Translations under genes and position numbers: made by a program
Notes under the pieces: generated by a model
What the model saw: only the letters and a program-made list of their open reading frames with translations
Database searches by the model: none
What the model was told of the DNA's origin: nothing
Part shown: piece by piece, positions 1-11,491 of the stretch
How the letters are laid out: each line of letters starts with the position of its first letter
Numbering within the stretch: the first letter of the stretch is position 1
Assembly (NCBI RefSeq): GCF_020740795.1
Contig: NC_067312.1
Coordinates: 65,988,905-66,052,904 of the forward strand
Origin: Apus apus
Lineage: Eukaryota; Chordata; Aves; Apodiformes; Apodidae
DNA length: 64,000 nt
Direction: 5' to 3'

Positions 1-767
1 AATCAGTGTCAAGTGCTCCATGCAAGCTTGAAGGACACGTGTTATAAAAACCCTGTTTAAAATTAAAGTGTGACTCTCCCCAGCTGTGCATCCTGTGGTC
101 AGAGCTGTGTACTTGTGATGATTCCTGCTTATCATGGTTAAATAGGACGACTGCCTGATGGGATTGATGGCTGTGGGTGTATTCTGATTATTGCTAATAC
201 TACAAGGCATCAGCACCTAATAAACTGCAATTCTGAAGCAGTTTGAACATACAAACCAACAGGGAAATCCATGCTCTTTCAAAGCAAAGCAGACAGAAGG
301 AGGTCCATTGGCAGTGAAGACAGGATTCCGCCTCTGGTGTTGATCCACAACTTAACTTATGTGCTAAAGGTTCACAGATCTCAGCCAGGTAACTTGTGAA
401 ATAATTTATATCTGCAGGTATGATTCTTGAAGAAAATTCTCTGTATTGCTCTGCTCTCACCTTGTACCAACATAAAATGTCCTCACAGAACTTTTCTTCT
501 GAGAATAATAATTTCTGCTTGCAGCCAGAAGTAATGTATAGGTGGCCTTTACTGTTCCTTGTGGTCACCTTCCTTCTAGCCTTAGTCAGAGCTTGTTCAC
601 TTAACTTATATTTGGGATTTCCTGCTGGATTAGTTTTCTCTTTTTATAATAAGCCAAGTCAGTTCATACAGGCTATGTGGCTGCTTGTGCAGGCACAAAG
701 GGAAACTGCAGGACTCTGCAGAAAGCAGTAGGAAGGGGAAATATAGAAAGGGTAAAAGATAGCATAC
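1..767. other. Unassigned intergenic DNA
   Basis: AT-rich single-copy-looking sequence with no recognisable repeat, RNA gene or convincing exon. Overlapping open frames of about 100-120 codons on both strands (200-731) have no domain or splice context and are taken as chance. Confidence 0.5.
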
Positions 768-890
768 TGTATTATTATTATATCATACTATAATATTATA
801 TAAAATACTACATATAATATTATATATATTATATATATTATATATAATATATAAATATATATACCAAAATACAATACTTTATTATTATAT
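768..890. repeat. AT-rich low-complexity tract
   Basis: Interrupted TATTA/ATATA repeats almost devoid of G and C run through this interval, bounded by ordinary sequence. It reads as a decayed (TA)n/(TATTA)n microsatellite. No function is implied. Confidence 0.85.
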
Positions 891-2563
891 TATAGCCTTC
901 CTAGAACTTTCCTGCTCTCCCCTAGTGTAGGTCATCCTAAATAATTCTGCATTCTCAGCAGGTTTTGCTGCTTTCATGATCAAGGGACTTTTATTTTCTA
1001 ACTAGTAACCAATTTTTAATCCTTCTCAAAGCTTTCTCAGCCTGTGGATTTCAGCCTTTCTTAATAGCATCTAATAAGGCATTTCAAAAAAGCTATTTAG
1101 AAAACTTCAGTTCTTTGTCCTCAATGTTTTTTTTCATCCCCTTTAGCCTATGAAGCTCAGCTTTACACACTGAACTCAGGTGACACTGCTATTTTATGTT
1201 GATTGGGAACCCAGCAGCTGAGAATCTGCTCCACTAGTCTTCCTGAGAAATTTACTTCAGAAGCATGATTTATAAAGGCAAGACTATTTCAATCCCTGTT
1301 CACATCACAATGCTATGTAATTCCATCTCTAATTATTTGCTTCAACAGATCTCCTTCTAACACTTTTTCTCAGAAGGGTGGTATAACATGGGCGACTCTG
1401 CAGCTAAGCATCTCCTCCTAACAATAAAGAGCATAATTTTTGTCACCAGAACAGTTATTTTTTTCCTTGATTCCTTAGGAACTCCCAGGCTTATGTCATC
1501 CAGTCCTGGCAAACACTCACCAATTCCTACAGTTTTTGTATCACATTTGTTTGCAATTCCTCTACCTATGGCAAGGCTCCATCAGCAGACAAACATCAGC
1601 ATATCCTTTCCATTGTTGTGAGGACCACAGCGAAATGGTAATTTTGCTGCTGCTTTTTGGTGTTCTCTCTTGACAGAAAATGTGTATTTTTTCTGGATTA
1701 TTTTTTCCTTAGAGCATACGAGGAGGAAATAACAAATGCAATATCCAGAGAAAGAGTCCTTCTCCCTGTTTCCAAACTATGAGAACAGTGTCAAGGAGAA
1801 GGGGAACAACAGCCCATGGATGCACAATAAATGCCAAATTAAGATTATAATTTAATGTAATTTATAAGCAGGCAGCACCCATTGATTCCCACTCAGAATC
1901 AGAGCCTTATTATGCAAGGTACTGCCAAATGATTGATGAAGAAGAGAAGCAGATGCTTACATTGAGCTTATTCATACCTGAAAAGCATGTGTAATTTCTG
2001 GAATCTCCTGTTTGCAGCTGGACTACAAACAATGTTAAACATTTTAATCTTCAAAGTTTTAATTGCTCTCTACAGTAATGCCAGTGAGATGTGTGCTATA
2101 CCTATTATTATCCATGTTTACAAGGAGCAGGAGACAGGAATGGTTGGTTCTGTAAGTATCAATGAGAAGCTCCTGGCATCTACCTGTAAAGGAGGCCACT
2201 AAATCTTCTCTACACATATGTCTTCTCCCTGCTGCCTCACCTATTCCACCTGATCTAAGATAAATAAATATCATTATTAAATAGGTTAAATAAATAAAGG
2301 ATTTAGTTACATTTTCCGGGTGTAAATATTCATTTACATGTAGGTTGAAGAGATAGCTTCCACTTAAAAATTATGTGGAGTCTCATTACAACCAAATACA
2401 TTCAAGATGCCCTTTGCTTTCCTTACATTCTTGCCCAGTACCTTTGACAGGGTATCTGCTTTATGGACATAGTGACAGCTTTAGTGAGGAGGCTGCCTGC
2501 AGACTCCTCTGTGTGTCTCTGCAGACTGGTGTGCCTAATCAGTTTAAAGATATCTTATATACC
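891..2563. other. Unassigned intergenic DNA
   Basis: No recognisable gene or interspersed repeat. Small open frames (77 codons at 1388, 71 codons at 1987 and 2059) lack any motif. Possible conserved non-coding sequence cannot be judged from one genome. Confidence 0.45.
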
Positions 2564-3440
2564 CACAGATCACAGAATCACAGAATTACTGAGGCTGGAA
2601 AAGACCTCTGAGATGATCAAGTCCAACCTATGACCTATCAGTTGCCCTGAGTATAACCAGTCTTTTTGTTAAAGACTGAGGCAAAGGTGTTAAGTACCTC
2701 AGCCTTTTCTTTTAGTGACTATGTTCCCCCTCTCATCCAATAAGGAATTAAGATTTTCCCTGACCCTCTTTATGTTATTAATGTATTTATAAAAGCACTT
2801 TTTATTGTCCTTAGCAGAGATGGCCAGATTAAGTTCTACCTGAGCTTTTGCATCTCTAATTATCTTTCTACATGACAATTATCCTTACATGCTTCCCAGT
2901 TCACCTGCCTCTTTTTCCAAAGTTCATAGACTCTTTTTATTTCTGAACTCTTTTAATAGTTCCCTGCTCATCCAGGCCGGTCTTTTTCCCAGCCAGCTCC
3001 TTTTTCAGCACAGAAGGACAGCCTGCCCCTGTGCCTTCATCATTTCATTCTTAAAGTAAGCCCAGCCTTCCTGGGCTACTTTGTTTTTGAGGGCTGCTTC
3101 CCAAGGGAATCTCCAAACCAGTGTCCTGAATAGACCAAAGTCAGCCCTCTGGAAGTCCAAGGTAGAGGTTTTGCTGACAACCCTCCTAACTTCACCACAT
3201 ATTGAAATTCCTATCATATCATGATCACTGTGCCCAAGATGACCTCCAGCCACCACATCTTCCACCAGCCCTTCCCAGTCCATAAACAGCAGGTCTAGCA
3301 TGGCACTACCCCTGGTAGGCTCGCTTACCAGCTGCAACAGAAGTTGCCATCCACACACTTCCAAAACCTCCTGGACAGCCCTAGAAGGACTGAGGACTCC
3401 TAAGAATTCTCCTTCTAGAAGCAGCAGCAAAATTGTGACC
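2564..3440 (-). mobile_element. CR1 LINE fragment, endonuclease region joined to the 3' end
   Basis: The left edge (about 2564-2635) is the reverse complement of a CR1 3' terminus: repeated CACAGAAT units, then the 'AAGACCTCTGAGATGATCAA' block that normally closes the 3' UTR. From about 2660 to 3440 the minus strand instead matches the CR1 ORF2 endonuclease C-terminus and the linker before the reverse transcriptase. The whole reverse transcriptase and most of the 3' UTR are therefore missing, with the break near 2640-2660. The copy is heavily diverged and clearly inactive. An alternative is two independent CR1 insertions that happen to abut. Confidence 0.8.
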
Positions 3441-3442
3441 AA
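3005..3442 (-). pseudogene. CR1 ORF2 apurinic-type endonuclease remnant
   Basis: A 145-codon open frame. Residues 36-80 carry the CR1 pattern 'QLVSEPTRG..MLDLLF' followed by 'GHLGHSDHDMI'. The SDH triplet (residues 72-74, bases 3221-3229) is the conserved catalytic Ser-Asp-His end of the exonuclease/endonuclease/phosphatase fold that LINEs use to nick target DNA. The following 'RRVVSKTSTLDFQRADFGLF' segment and 'VPWEA'-like block are the usual CR1 linker. The N-terminal metal-binding half of the domain is absent, the first dozen residues do not fit the family, and no reverse transcriptase follows. This is a dead fragment, not a host gene. Confidence 0.75.
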
Positions 3443-4935
3443 ACACTGCAGACAGCCAGGTGAGTAAAGTGCTAGGGAAAGGATTTAACAGCATTCACGT
3501 TCAGCGCACACTGCTGAGTTTACCAGGACAGATGAAGGTATGGATGTGGAGCCCTGGAAAGACAGTTAAACCCTGGGTTGAAGTTGGAAGTTTGCCCAAA
3601 TGCAAAGCCTGTCACTTTAGAGTAGAAAACCCTGTTTGTCAGTTAGTCTATGTATCCTGGTGGTGTCCTGTAAGAAACCAAGTTTCAGCAGTCACATGCT
3701 ACTGACGTGTGTTTTTATTAGTAACTTCTGAATGCATAGACCAATTACAGACAAATTTGACAGACAGCAATCACAAAGGCACAGTATTCCACCACATTTT
3801 AGGAAAATAAGTGAATGCATGGCGAAGTGACTCTTACCAGCATGCTCACTAAAGGAAAGGCTGCACTAAACATTGATTAACAGCAAAGGAGTCACATGGG
3901 ACAGATACTACCTGTTTCCCAGCCGCTGGGAACCTCTAGCCAGAGCCATACTTAACTGACCAGAAAAACTCACTTTGCAGTCATTTTGATGGTCTCTAAA
4001 GAGAAGAGATGACAAAGCAACTTTGATCTAACTGTTAAAAGATCCAGCAACTATAAAATGCACATCCAAACACATCAGGATTTATTAATTCTGCTCCTTC
4101 TGAAACTAGTTCTTATGACTGAAGAGAGAGGATCTAAAGGGGACAACATGATGTTTATGTTTTTGTATGTTCAGAAAAACATCTCAATTCAATGTATACA
4201 GTCACAAGCAGTTAATCCATCCATATTCACTTCTTCAGTCATAAGAACTAAACATCTTAGGTGCATGTCACTGGAATGCCCTGGAATTCAGCATTTTTCA
4301 AGCTTTTGTTTCTCGAGTACACTGACAGGAGATGTCCATATGTGCTCTGTCCAACAGCTGTATTGTGCACCTTCTATGGAGTCTTAGAAATGAAAGGGCT
4401 AAGAGAAAATGTTATGCAAACAACCTAGCCAGACTCCAGAGTCTCTCATTAACATTTCAGAAGACTGTTAACATGATAGTAATGTCCACTTCCATTCCCA
4501 TCTAACAGAATTTCTCAGGGTAACACTGACCAGTTTAGGTTCCTGCCAGAACTGTACTAGCTGTTAATTACTTCCAGAAGTTTAAAAAATTTGTAGATTT
4601 CTCCTGATCTGCAGTGTAGTTTCTCCATCTAGGTAGTCAAGATGTAGTCTTTGATAGGGTTTTTCTTATCTGTTAGCACTTTAATATCTTACAAATGCAA
4701 ACCCCAACAATATCTTTCGCTTTCCATATCATTGTTATTTTATTTGCAGTTTACATTTAGCAAAGGTACTCAGAATGTGTCTGTTCTTGATCTTTTTTTC
4801 CCCTGTTTGAATCCCAAAGTAGAGAAAAATACAAAATAGAGCACCGCTGAGTCCTCAGACTGATAAGCCAATATTTAGTGGGTTTGATTTTTAAAATAAA
4901 TCTCTAATATATAATTGAAAAAAACCAAAACAGAT
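3441..4935. other. Unassigned intergenic DNA
   Basis: No recognisable repeat or gene. Open frames of 109 codons (4058-4387) and 81 codons (3460-3705) show no domain, no splice sites of note and no coding-like composition. Confidence 0.45.
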
Positions 4936-6780
4936 TGTCGTGGTTTGGGCCCAACATGACAACAAAGAACCAGACCCATGGCTGCTCACCCAACTCCCAC
5001 ATACACACTGGGATGGGGAGGACAAAGGCCAACTAGGAGCTCATGGGTTGAGACAAAAGACAAGGAGGGTTCTTCATTGTTTAAGGTCACAGGCAAAACA
5101 GACTCAACTTGGGGAAAAAAAAAAAAAAAAAAATTTCACACTAATTTCAAACACACACAGACAACACACAGAGCAGGGCTTGCATATGTTACCCTCACCC
5201 CTCCCTTCTTCCCAGCCCCAAATCCCTTTGTTCCCAGTTTCTCTCCCTCCTTCCCCCCAGCGGCACAGGGGGATGGGGATGGGGTTTAGAGTCAGTTCAC
5301 AGGCTGGTGGTTCCTGCTGCTCCTTCCTCCTCAGGAAGAAGGATTCCTTACAGTCCTTCCCTGCTTCCCCACTCTTTCCTATGGGAAAGAGTCCTCCATG
5401 AACCTCTCCTTCATGAGTCCTTCCCACCAGGTCTGGAGCTGCTCCAGCCTGGGCTTCCCACAGAGTCACGGGCTGCTCAGGGAACAGGCACCTCCCCTGG
5501 CTCTGGGGTCTTCCACAGCTGCATAATCAGAGTTCACTGGCAGCAAAATCCAAGTCCACAGGTCAAGTTCACCCCTCCTGGCTCCTTCAGGGAATGTTCC
5601 ACCACGTTACTGCACAAGTGCAGGGGGACAACTGCCATCTCGCCATGGGTTGCAGGGAAACTTCTGCTTGGGGACCTTCTTGCCCTTCTTCCTCACCAAC
5701 CTCGGGATTGTGAGAAACGTTTGTCGTGCCAATGAGCAGGCCCACACAGGTCCTTAGCGAAGCTCAGTTTATTTATATTCTTGCAAGAATGAGTGACCTA
5801 AACAAGTAGGCACACCCATAGTCAGGTGAATAACGGCTTATATTCCCTATTCCCGACGCAAAGTTCCCTCCCTTGTTTCCCCACTGGCTGGATACTCCAG
5901 GGTTTACAGCCTCTCCGATGCTTCAAATTATCCTATAAGTTTCCCACCCCTGTTTACACATTCCATTCTAGCAGTTTACTTTTTACCTTTTAAGGTAAAG
6001 TTTTGACCTTTCTTGCCCTCTTGGCTGTCTTCCCAATTAACAAATCTTCTGGTGTCATCCTGCCCTGAGGAGCAATATAGAAGTTGCTTTGTTCGGTCTT
6101 GTCTTGAGCCATAAATCCTTCTTCCCCAGATGGAGCCCAATTCACTCCCTCAGTTTCTTGGGCCATAAACCACTCCTGGTGTCCTTGGAATGTGTAGATA
6201 TCTCACTTATCTCAAACAAACTATTATATTCCTAACACTAGGATATATATATAAAAAAACCAAACCCGACTCTATGTTTCTAACACTAGAATGCAAAAAC
6301 AACACTACATTTCATTTCTAACAGGATCTCCACCATGGCACAGTTTTCACCTCTCCAGCACAGCTCTTTCTCTGCTGCTTGGTCTCTCCTCAGGTCTTCT
6401 ATCAGTTCCTTTATAAGTTAATCATGGAAGCCCATCTACTGTCTTTCTGACGACCTGGCCGTGACTACCTGAGCTGGGGGAGCTCTTAGTAGCTTCTTAC
6501 TGGAGCCACCCCAGGCAAACTTCTGCTTGGGCGTCTTCTCCTCTTCTTCCTCCCCAGCCACGGGCCTGCTCTGCCTCTTCATCTCCGCTCTTCTTAACTG
6601 CTAGCTCTGCTTAGGTCTTCTCTCCTTTCGTATGTTAATTACAGAGGCACATCCATTGTCTCTCTAATGGCTCCTCGGCTTGCTGGTTTTGGAGCTGAGG
6701 AAGCTCTTCAGCTTTTTACAGGACCCACCCGTGGGGCTCCTCCCCCACTACCAAAAAACCCACCAAACCAAACCAGCACC
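4936..6780 (-). mobile_element. ERVL-like solo LTR (copy 1), interrupted by a nested LTR
   Basis: The left end, TGTCGTGGTTTGGGCCCAAC, is the reverse complement of the 3' end of a common avian LTR family (ending ...AACCATGACA), so the LTR reads on the minus strand. The body matches the LTR at 23991-24998 almost block for block, including the A-rich stretch near 5117 and the 'CCACCAAACCAAACCAG' right end. It is flanked by CAGAT at 4931-4935 and 6781-6785, a plausible 5-bp target duplication as expected for class III (ERVL-like) elements. No internal retroviral region follows, so it is a solo LTR. It is longer than copy 2 because of a 615-bp nested LTR and an internal duplication. Confidence 0.8.
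5709..6323 (-). mobile_element. Nested solo LTR of a second ERV family
   Basis: This 615-bp block is absent from the otherwise collinear LTR at 23991-24998. It begins TGTGAGAAACG and ends TTTCTAACA, so it has the TG...CA ends of a retroviral LTR. It is flanked by a perfect 4-bp duplication, GGAT, at 5705-5708 and 6324-6327. Read on the minus strand it has a TATA-like AATATAAGCC (reverse complement at 5835-5844) and an AATAAA signal (reverse complement near 5768-5773) about 60 bp before the end, which is the usual promoter, R and U5 order. A 4-bp duplication fits a class I, gammaretrovirus-like element. The family name is not known to me. Confidence 0.82.
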
Positions 6781-7484
6781 CAGATAAACCAAATTCAGCA
6801 AATATTTTTCAAACCTTCTGTGCCTGAAAAGAAATCCAAACTTGATACGCTGCCATAGCAGAACTGTCCAAGATAGTTCCATTTCTCTCTAACCAGCCTG
6901 AAAGATAATCCTTTAGATGGGCCTTTCCTTGGCACTGCATTCCCTCTGTTCATGCAGATAATCTGAGGCCGCCAGGAAAGCAGAACCCTACTTGCCTGCA
7001 TCCATAGATGTGACCCAATGCCAGTAAGGGGACTGAAACACCAGCTCATACTCTTTCTGGAGGGTGTTCTCACTTTGAGGCAAGTGTTTCCTCCAGACCT
7101 CAATCTCTGCCTAGGGTGCTGAGGATAAATGGTACAACCCAGTTTTCTGATTATGATGAGATAATTAATGAGAAAAAGTAGTTGGAACTTGCAAGTCAAC
7201 ACATACTGAACATTTTAATTCCTGTACTTCTGTGACGTTTGTGCCATCCTACAGCTCTGGAGCAAGGTATGGAGAGAAAAAATATGTGAAAGATAAAGCA
7301 GGTCTTAAGTAAACTTCCCATGTTTTAAGTCTGATTTCCTAAGAAAATCCAGCTAATACTAAAGTTCTGAATATCTATCTATCTATCTGCTTATTTCTAC
7401 TGCAATGAAACTCTAAGCATGAGCTGGTTGACTTGTGGTCTAAGTCTCTAAATACAAAGTCTATAGAATAGCCTATCTGGTAAG
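6781..7484. other. Unassigned intergenic DNA
   Basis: No gene or named repeat. A short (ATCT)n run of four units lies at 7373-7388. A 135-codon minus-strand open frame (6795-7202) partly overlaps the LTR end and is not considered coding. Confidence 0.45.
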
Positions 7485-8080
7485 GAAAATAATGCCATCT
7501 GCCCATGAGAAGTTCACACTGCTTTCTCAAAAAGCAAACTTGTCGATGTATAAGGGCAGGGTGTGGATTCATTTAGTGTGCAGATGCTGACTCTTTTGAG
7601 TTGAAAAAACCTTGTCATGAGTCGGCCTCCTGAACTGGAGGTCTGGAGCATCTCTGGGGGTTATGGAACAAGTATGCAGGGCAGAGGCTGTGAAGACCAA
7701 GGCTTGAGTGGCTGGCATTTCCAGACCCAATACTCCTGACTCCCTCAAGTGCAGAGACAGCTCTTCTTTAAAATAATTGTGCTATCTGCCTATGAGATTT
7801 TTACACTGCTTTTGCATTTTGAAAGTTACATGCCAAACAGCTCAATCTTTCCATTCAGTTATGTTTGCCAGTTTGTGGGTGAGCTTTCCACAAGCCAGGA
7901 ACATATAAAGCATATAAATCAGGATGCAGTCATGAGAAAGCTAGAGGAGAGGGAGAGAGCTTTCTCAGAAAGCTGGCTTTTGTCCTTTTAAATTCAGGCC
8001 TCGCAGGGAGTGGAGACTTAATTCTGTGTGGTGATGCTGACACTGCAAAACTGAAAACACCTCATAATAACTGGGCCAAA
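7485..8080. repeat. Diverged local duplication
   Basis: Two stretches resemble each other in order: one from about 7485 to 7630 and one from about 7768 to 8080. Shared landmarks are 'AAAATAAT..(T)GCTATCTGCC(T/C)ATGAGA' with 'ACACTGCTTT' near the start, and 'GTGTGG.GATGCTGAC' followed by an 'AAAAC..CT.AT.A.' block at the end. The second unit is about 170 bp longer. This reads as an old tandem duplication or two copies of an unrecognised repeat. Confidence 0.45.
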
Positions 8081-9369
8081 GTCCTGCCATGGAGGGTCTT
8101 TACTATGAGCTCCTCCACACCCTCCTTAGCTTTCAGTTTCCCAGTGGAGGTATAAGAGGTATAAAAATATAAATTGTCCATGCACATCTAAGCAGTACAA
8201 AAAAATCTTCAAGGAGATGAAATTCTACGAAAGAAGCTCTGCACTCCTAAACATCCCCATTCAGGTACTTAATAAAGCATGTTCTCTATTGTCTGTTTGA
8301 GCAACATAAAAAAGAATAAAAAACAAAAACATTCAGCTATAAACTCTAAGCCAAGAGCTAACTTCATTCTGCAGAGCATCAGTGATGGCCTGTACTAATG
8401 AGGAAACATTAACCTATGTATGAGACCAGACAGCATAAAAGGAGGCTTTGTACCCATTCTAATGCTGCAGTTGAGATGCCTAATTTATTTTTATTTCCTT
8501 ATTTGACACTTTAAGTTGACTGCCTATGGTAAAATACTGTAGTCAGTATTTTAGAGTCACTGGACTCCAGATCGATATGAATAGCTTAGTGGTGAAGATA
8601 ATTTTTACTCCAAGCCAGCACTGGTGTTAATATGCTTACATGAGTTTGATTTGGTAGTTTTATTACTTTAATCTTAAATAAGTATTATCAAAAGCAGTAT
8701 ACCTCTGGAGAAATGTTTTCTTGATTTTATAGATAGTAATTTGCATGGTCCTAAGTTTCCTTTTCTAATGTAAGCACCATGAGTCAAGGCATTATAAGCA
8801 CTTACAGAGGACATCAATGGTTTCATGTAAAAGTCTCACCAGCACCTTTAATTATTCTCTGGATCTTAGTCTGTCTTTTAAAAAACACTAACTGTGTCAT
8901 TAATGCCTATAATTAAAGGGGAATATCACTCCAAAGAAATTATTTAGTGTAACAATAACAACTAGCTGTTCCATGATATAAAGTACACTTCAGCTCTCTG
9001 TGATTACATCATCTGCAAATGATGGGGAAAAAAAAAGACATATTTTCCTAGGCAAATGGAAGATTCAAAGGCAGTAAGAGCCTGTCAACGTGCTATTCTC
9101 AAGTGGTACCAGAATTGGAACTGTCAAGAAGAACGAAATACTTCCCCAAGAAATATTTTTTCCACAGTACACGTAATATCATTGAAACACAGAATATTCC
9201 ACATTTAAAAACCCACCACAACACAGCACTATCATTCAGTACAATGCAAAATTAATTCCTTGCTTGCCATCTCTCTCGTACTTATGTTAGTGATTATGTT
9301 GCACTAGACACTACACACAAAGTAAGATTATCTGTTTAAGTTGATGGATCTTTCAGTAAGCACCATTAA
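8081..9369. other. Unassigned intergenic DNA
   Basis: AT-rich single-copy-looking sequence. I see no gene, repeat or RNA in it. Confidence 0.45.
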
Positions 9370-9450
9370 TCATAGAATAACAGAATAATTCAGGTTGGAA
9401 GTGACCTCAGGAGCTCTTGAGTCCAACCTCCTGCTTGAAGTAGGGTCAAC
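9370..9450 (-). mobile_element. CR1 LINE 3' fragment
   Basis: Starts with TCATAGAATAACAGAATAAT, then 'CAGGTTGGAAGTGACCTCAGGAG' and 'GAGTCCAACCTCCTGCTTGAAG', the reverse complement of a CR1 3' end. It is truncated after about 80 bp, as is usual for CR1. Confidence 0.85.
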
Positions 9451-11491
9451 AAAGAAAGCAAAACAGAATATATGGCAGTGGCTTAGGAAACTGGCCTAAT
9501 TCACTCTTAAGTTAATGTGCCTTTTAAGGTCAACAGAGAAGTGCTAACATGGAGTAACTAGGCAGAGGTCTTTCTCTAACAGTCACAGTAGTATTTAGCA
9601 AACAGGAGTTGTACCAGCCTTGTAGAGAGGGTTTCATGTGGAAGGCATTAGGAAGGGCAAGTATTGTCCTTCAGTTGGTGGGAAGCAACAGAGTTTTCTG
9701 GGTAGTATGGTGTGGCCTGTGAAAGGACAAGTTCTGACCAGGTAAACCAGGAAGCAGTGAAATCTGCTGAGCTATGGTTACTGGGTGATGAATTACAGAA
9801 AAGGGGCAAAGAAGTTTTGGGCCATTCCTTTCTCAGACTAAGTCAGTAAGAAAAGTTCACTGAAGAAAGTAGTACTATGATGAGTTATCCCAAAACTTCA
9901 TTTGTGGGATATGTATTTTCCACCCAACTGAGTTATTTTTTTTTGTCTTGAGCTCTTCCCAAAGAAAGACTTACAAAAAATTAACAAAGTAGGTATAGGA
10001 CAGGGTGACATGGAGAATTAAGAAAAAGGCCAAGGCAGGTATTTTCTAAAACAAGAAATGTATACAATAACTACCAATAAAGACAGGTTGGTGAATCATG
10101 TTGATGTTTTTCTGGATGCCATAGTTTCATTATCTTCTCTCCCACATCTGTCATGCTCCACCCCCACAAAAATTAGTAAGCACCAAAGAAGCTGTCCAAG
10201 TGTACACTAAATAAACATCTGAGCCAAAAGTCAAATATCTGACATCAACTTTGTAAACTGTCACTTCCCATCAGGTTGGATTTAGTGTTGTTTATCCCCA
10301 GGAAACACCCATCATGTGTTGTTTGTACTAGAATATGAGAAACTATGTCAGAATCTCAATGTCTGTGGTTATTTTTACAATAAATGAAAAAGAAACTTTT
10401 GGAGTAGGGCACAGCAGAAATTCTTTTTACAGCCTTGCAAACTGGATTTGGTTAGAATCTAAACCTTTTGATTTATTTCAAAACAATTTGTGTATAATTG
10501 AACCTAAATAACGTGAACCTAAATAAATAAAGGTTCTGATAAGATGTCTGCCTTCTTCTATGGAGCCATAGAAATGGTGTCTGTGACCTTATGAAACCAT
10601 CCTGTGGCCTCTATGTTGACAGCCCATGTTTTATAACAACCAGAGGATGGCTGTTTCAGGTGACAGGATGAACAGACAGATAATCATGTAAGGCAGAATA
10701 CCTTCCATATGGAAGGCATAGTCCAAGTGTAGGCAACAGCTATTTATCCTACAGTGTTCTCCACTTCATTTGGCAGCAAATCTCTGTAAGAATTGAGTGA
10801 TCCCTGCTTTCTGCAGGCCCTTGGTGAACTCAGGTAACCTTTTTGCCTGCTACTACTTACTTCTCATGGACTGTACAGGCAGATTCAAAAATTCCTTTGT
10901 GGGCTGGTACTGCTCAGAACTACAATTTGGCAAACAATTATTGATCTGGGTGTCTTCCATTGCACTAGAATAACCCCAGGACTGGGACAAAAACACCCAT
11001 TGATAAATACCCTCCCCAAAAGGCCACATGCAATAGCATATGTTGTGCATTTAATTATGATTTGGCAAACATGCATTGGTAGTAAACACATCAGCTAAGT
11101 AGCAAGTGTACATGCAAGCAAAGCCAATGTGGGAGTCCAGTTAAATAACATCTACTGAAAATTTTACTACTTAACTTAGAGCTTGATTGCAGCTAATTAC
11201 CATAACTTCCAGGGGATATTGGGACATGTTAAATAAGTTATTTCTGTTTGTGTTAATTGCCATTATTAAAATACAATCTACATGAAGTACCATCTGTATC
11301 TTCTTGGGTCAAATATTCAATCTGGAAACAACAAGAGGCAACAGGCAGTAAAAGGAATTTCTTAACTATGTCTTTTCCATTAGCATGATGTGTGGCCTGA
11401 AAAGCACAGTTATGATGATCATGAAGTCACAAGCCATAAAATATTCTCTTGATTTTTCTGATCTGCTGATATAGTTCCTGGATCCTCACCA
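9451..11491. other. Unassigned intergenic DNA
   Basis: No recognisable gene or repeat. Two overlapping minus-strand open frames at 10853-11091 (65 and 68 codons) have no domain features. Confidence 0.45.

Noticed and set aside
5104..5469. Minus-strand open frame also partly present at 24191-24632
   Set aside because: It is shared because both lie in copies of the same LTR. It differs in frame and length between copies and matches no retroviral protein.
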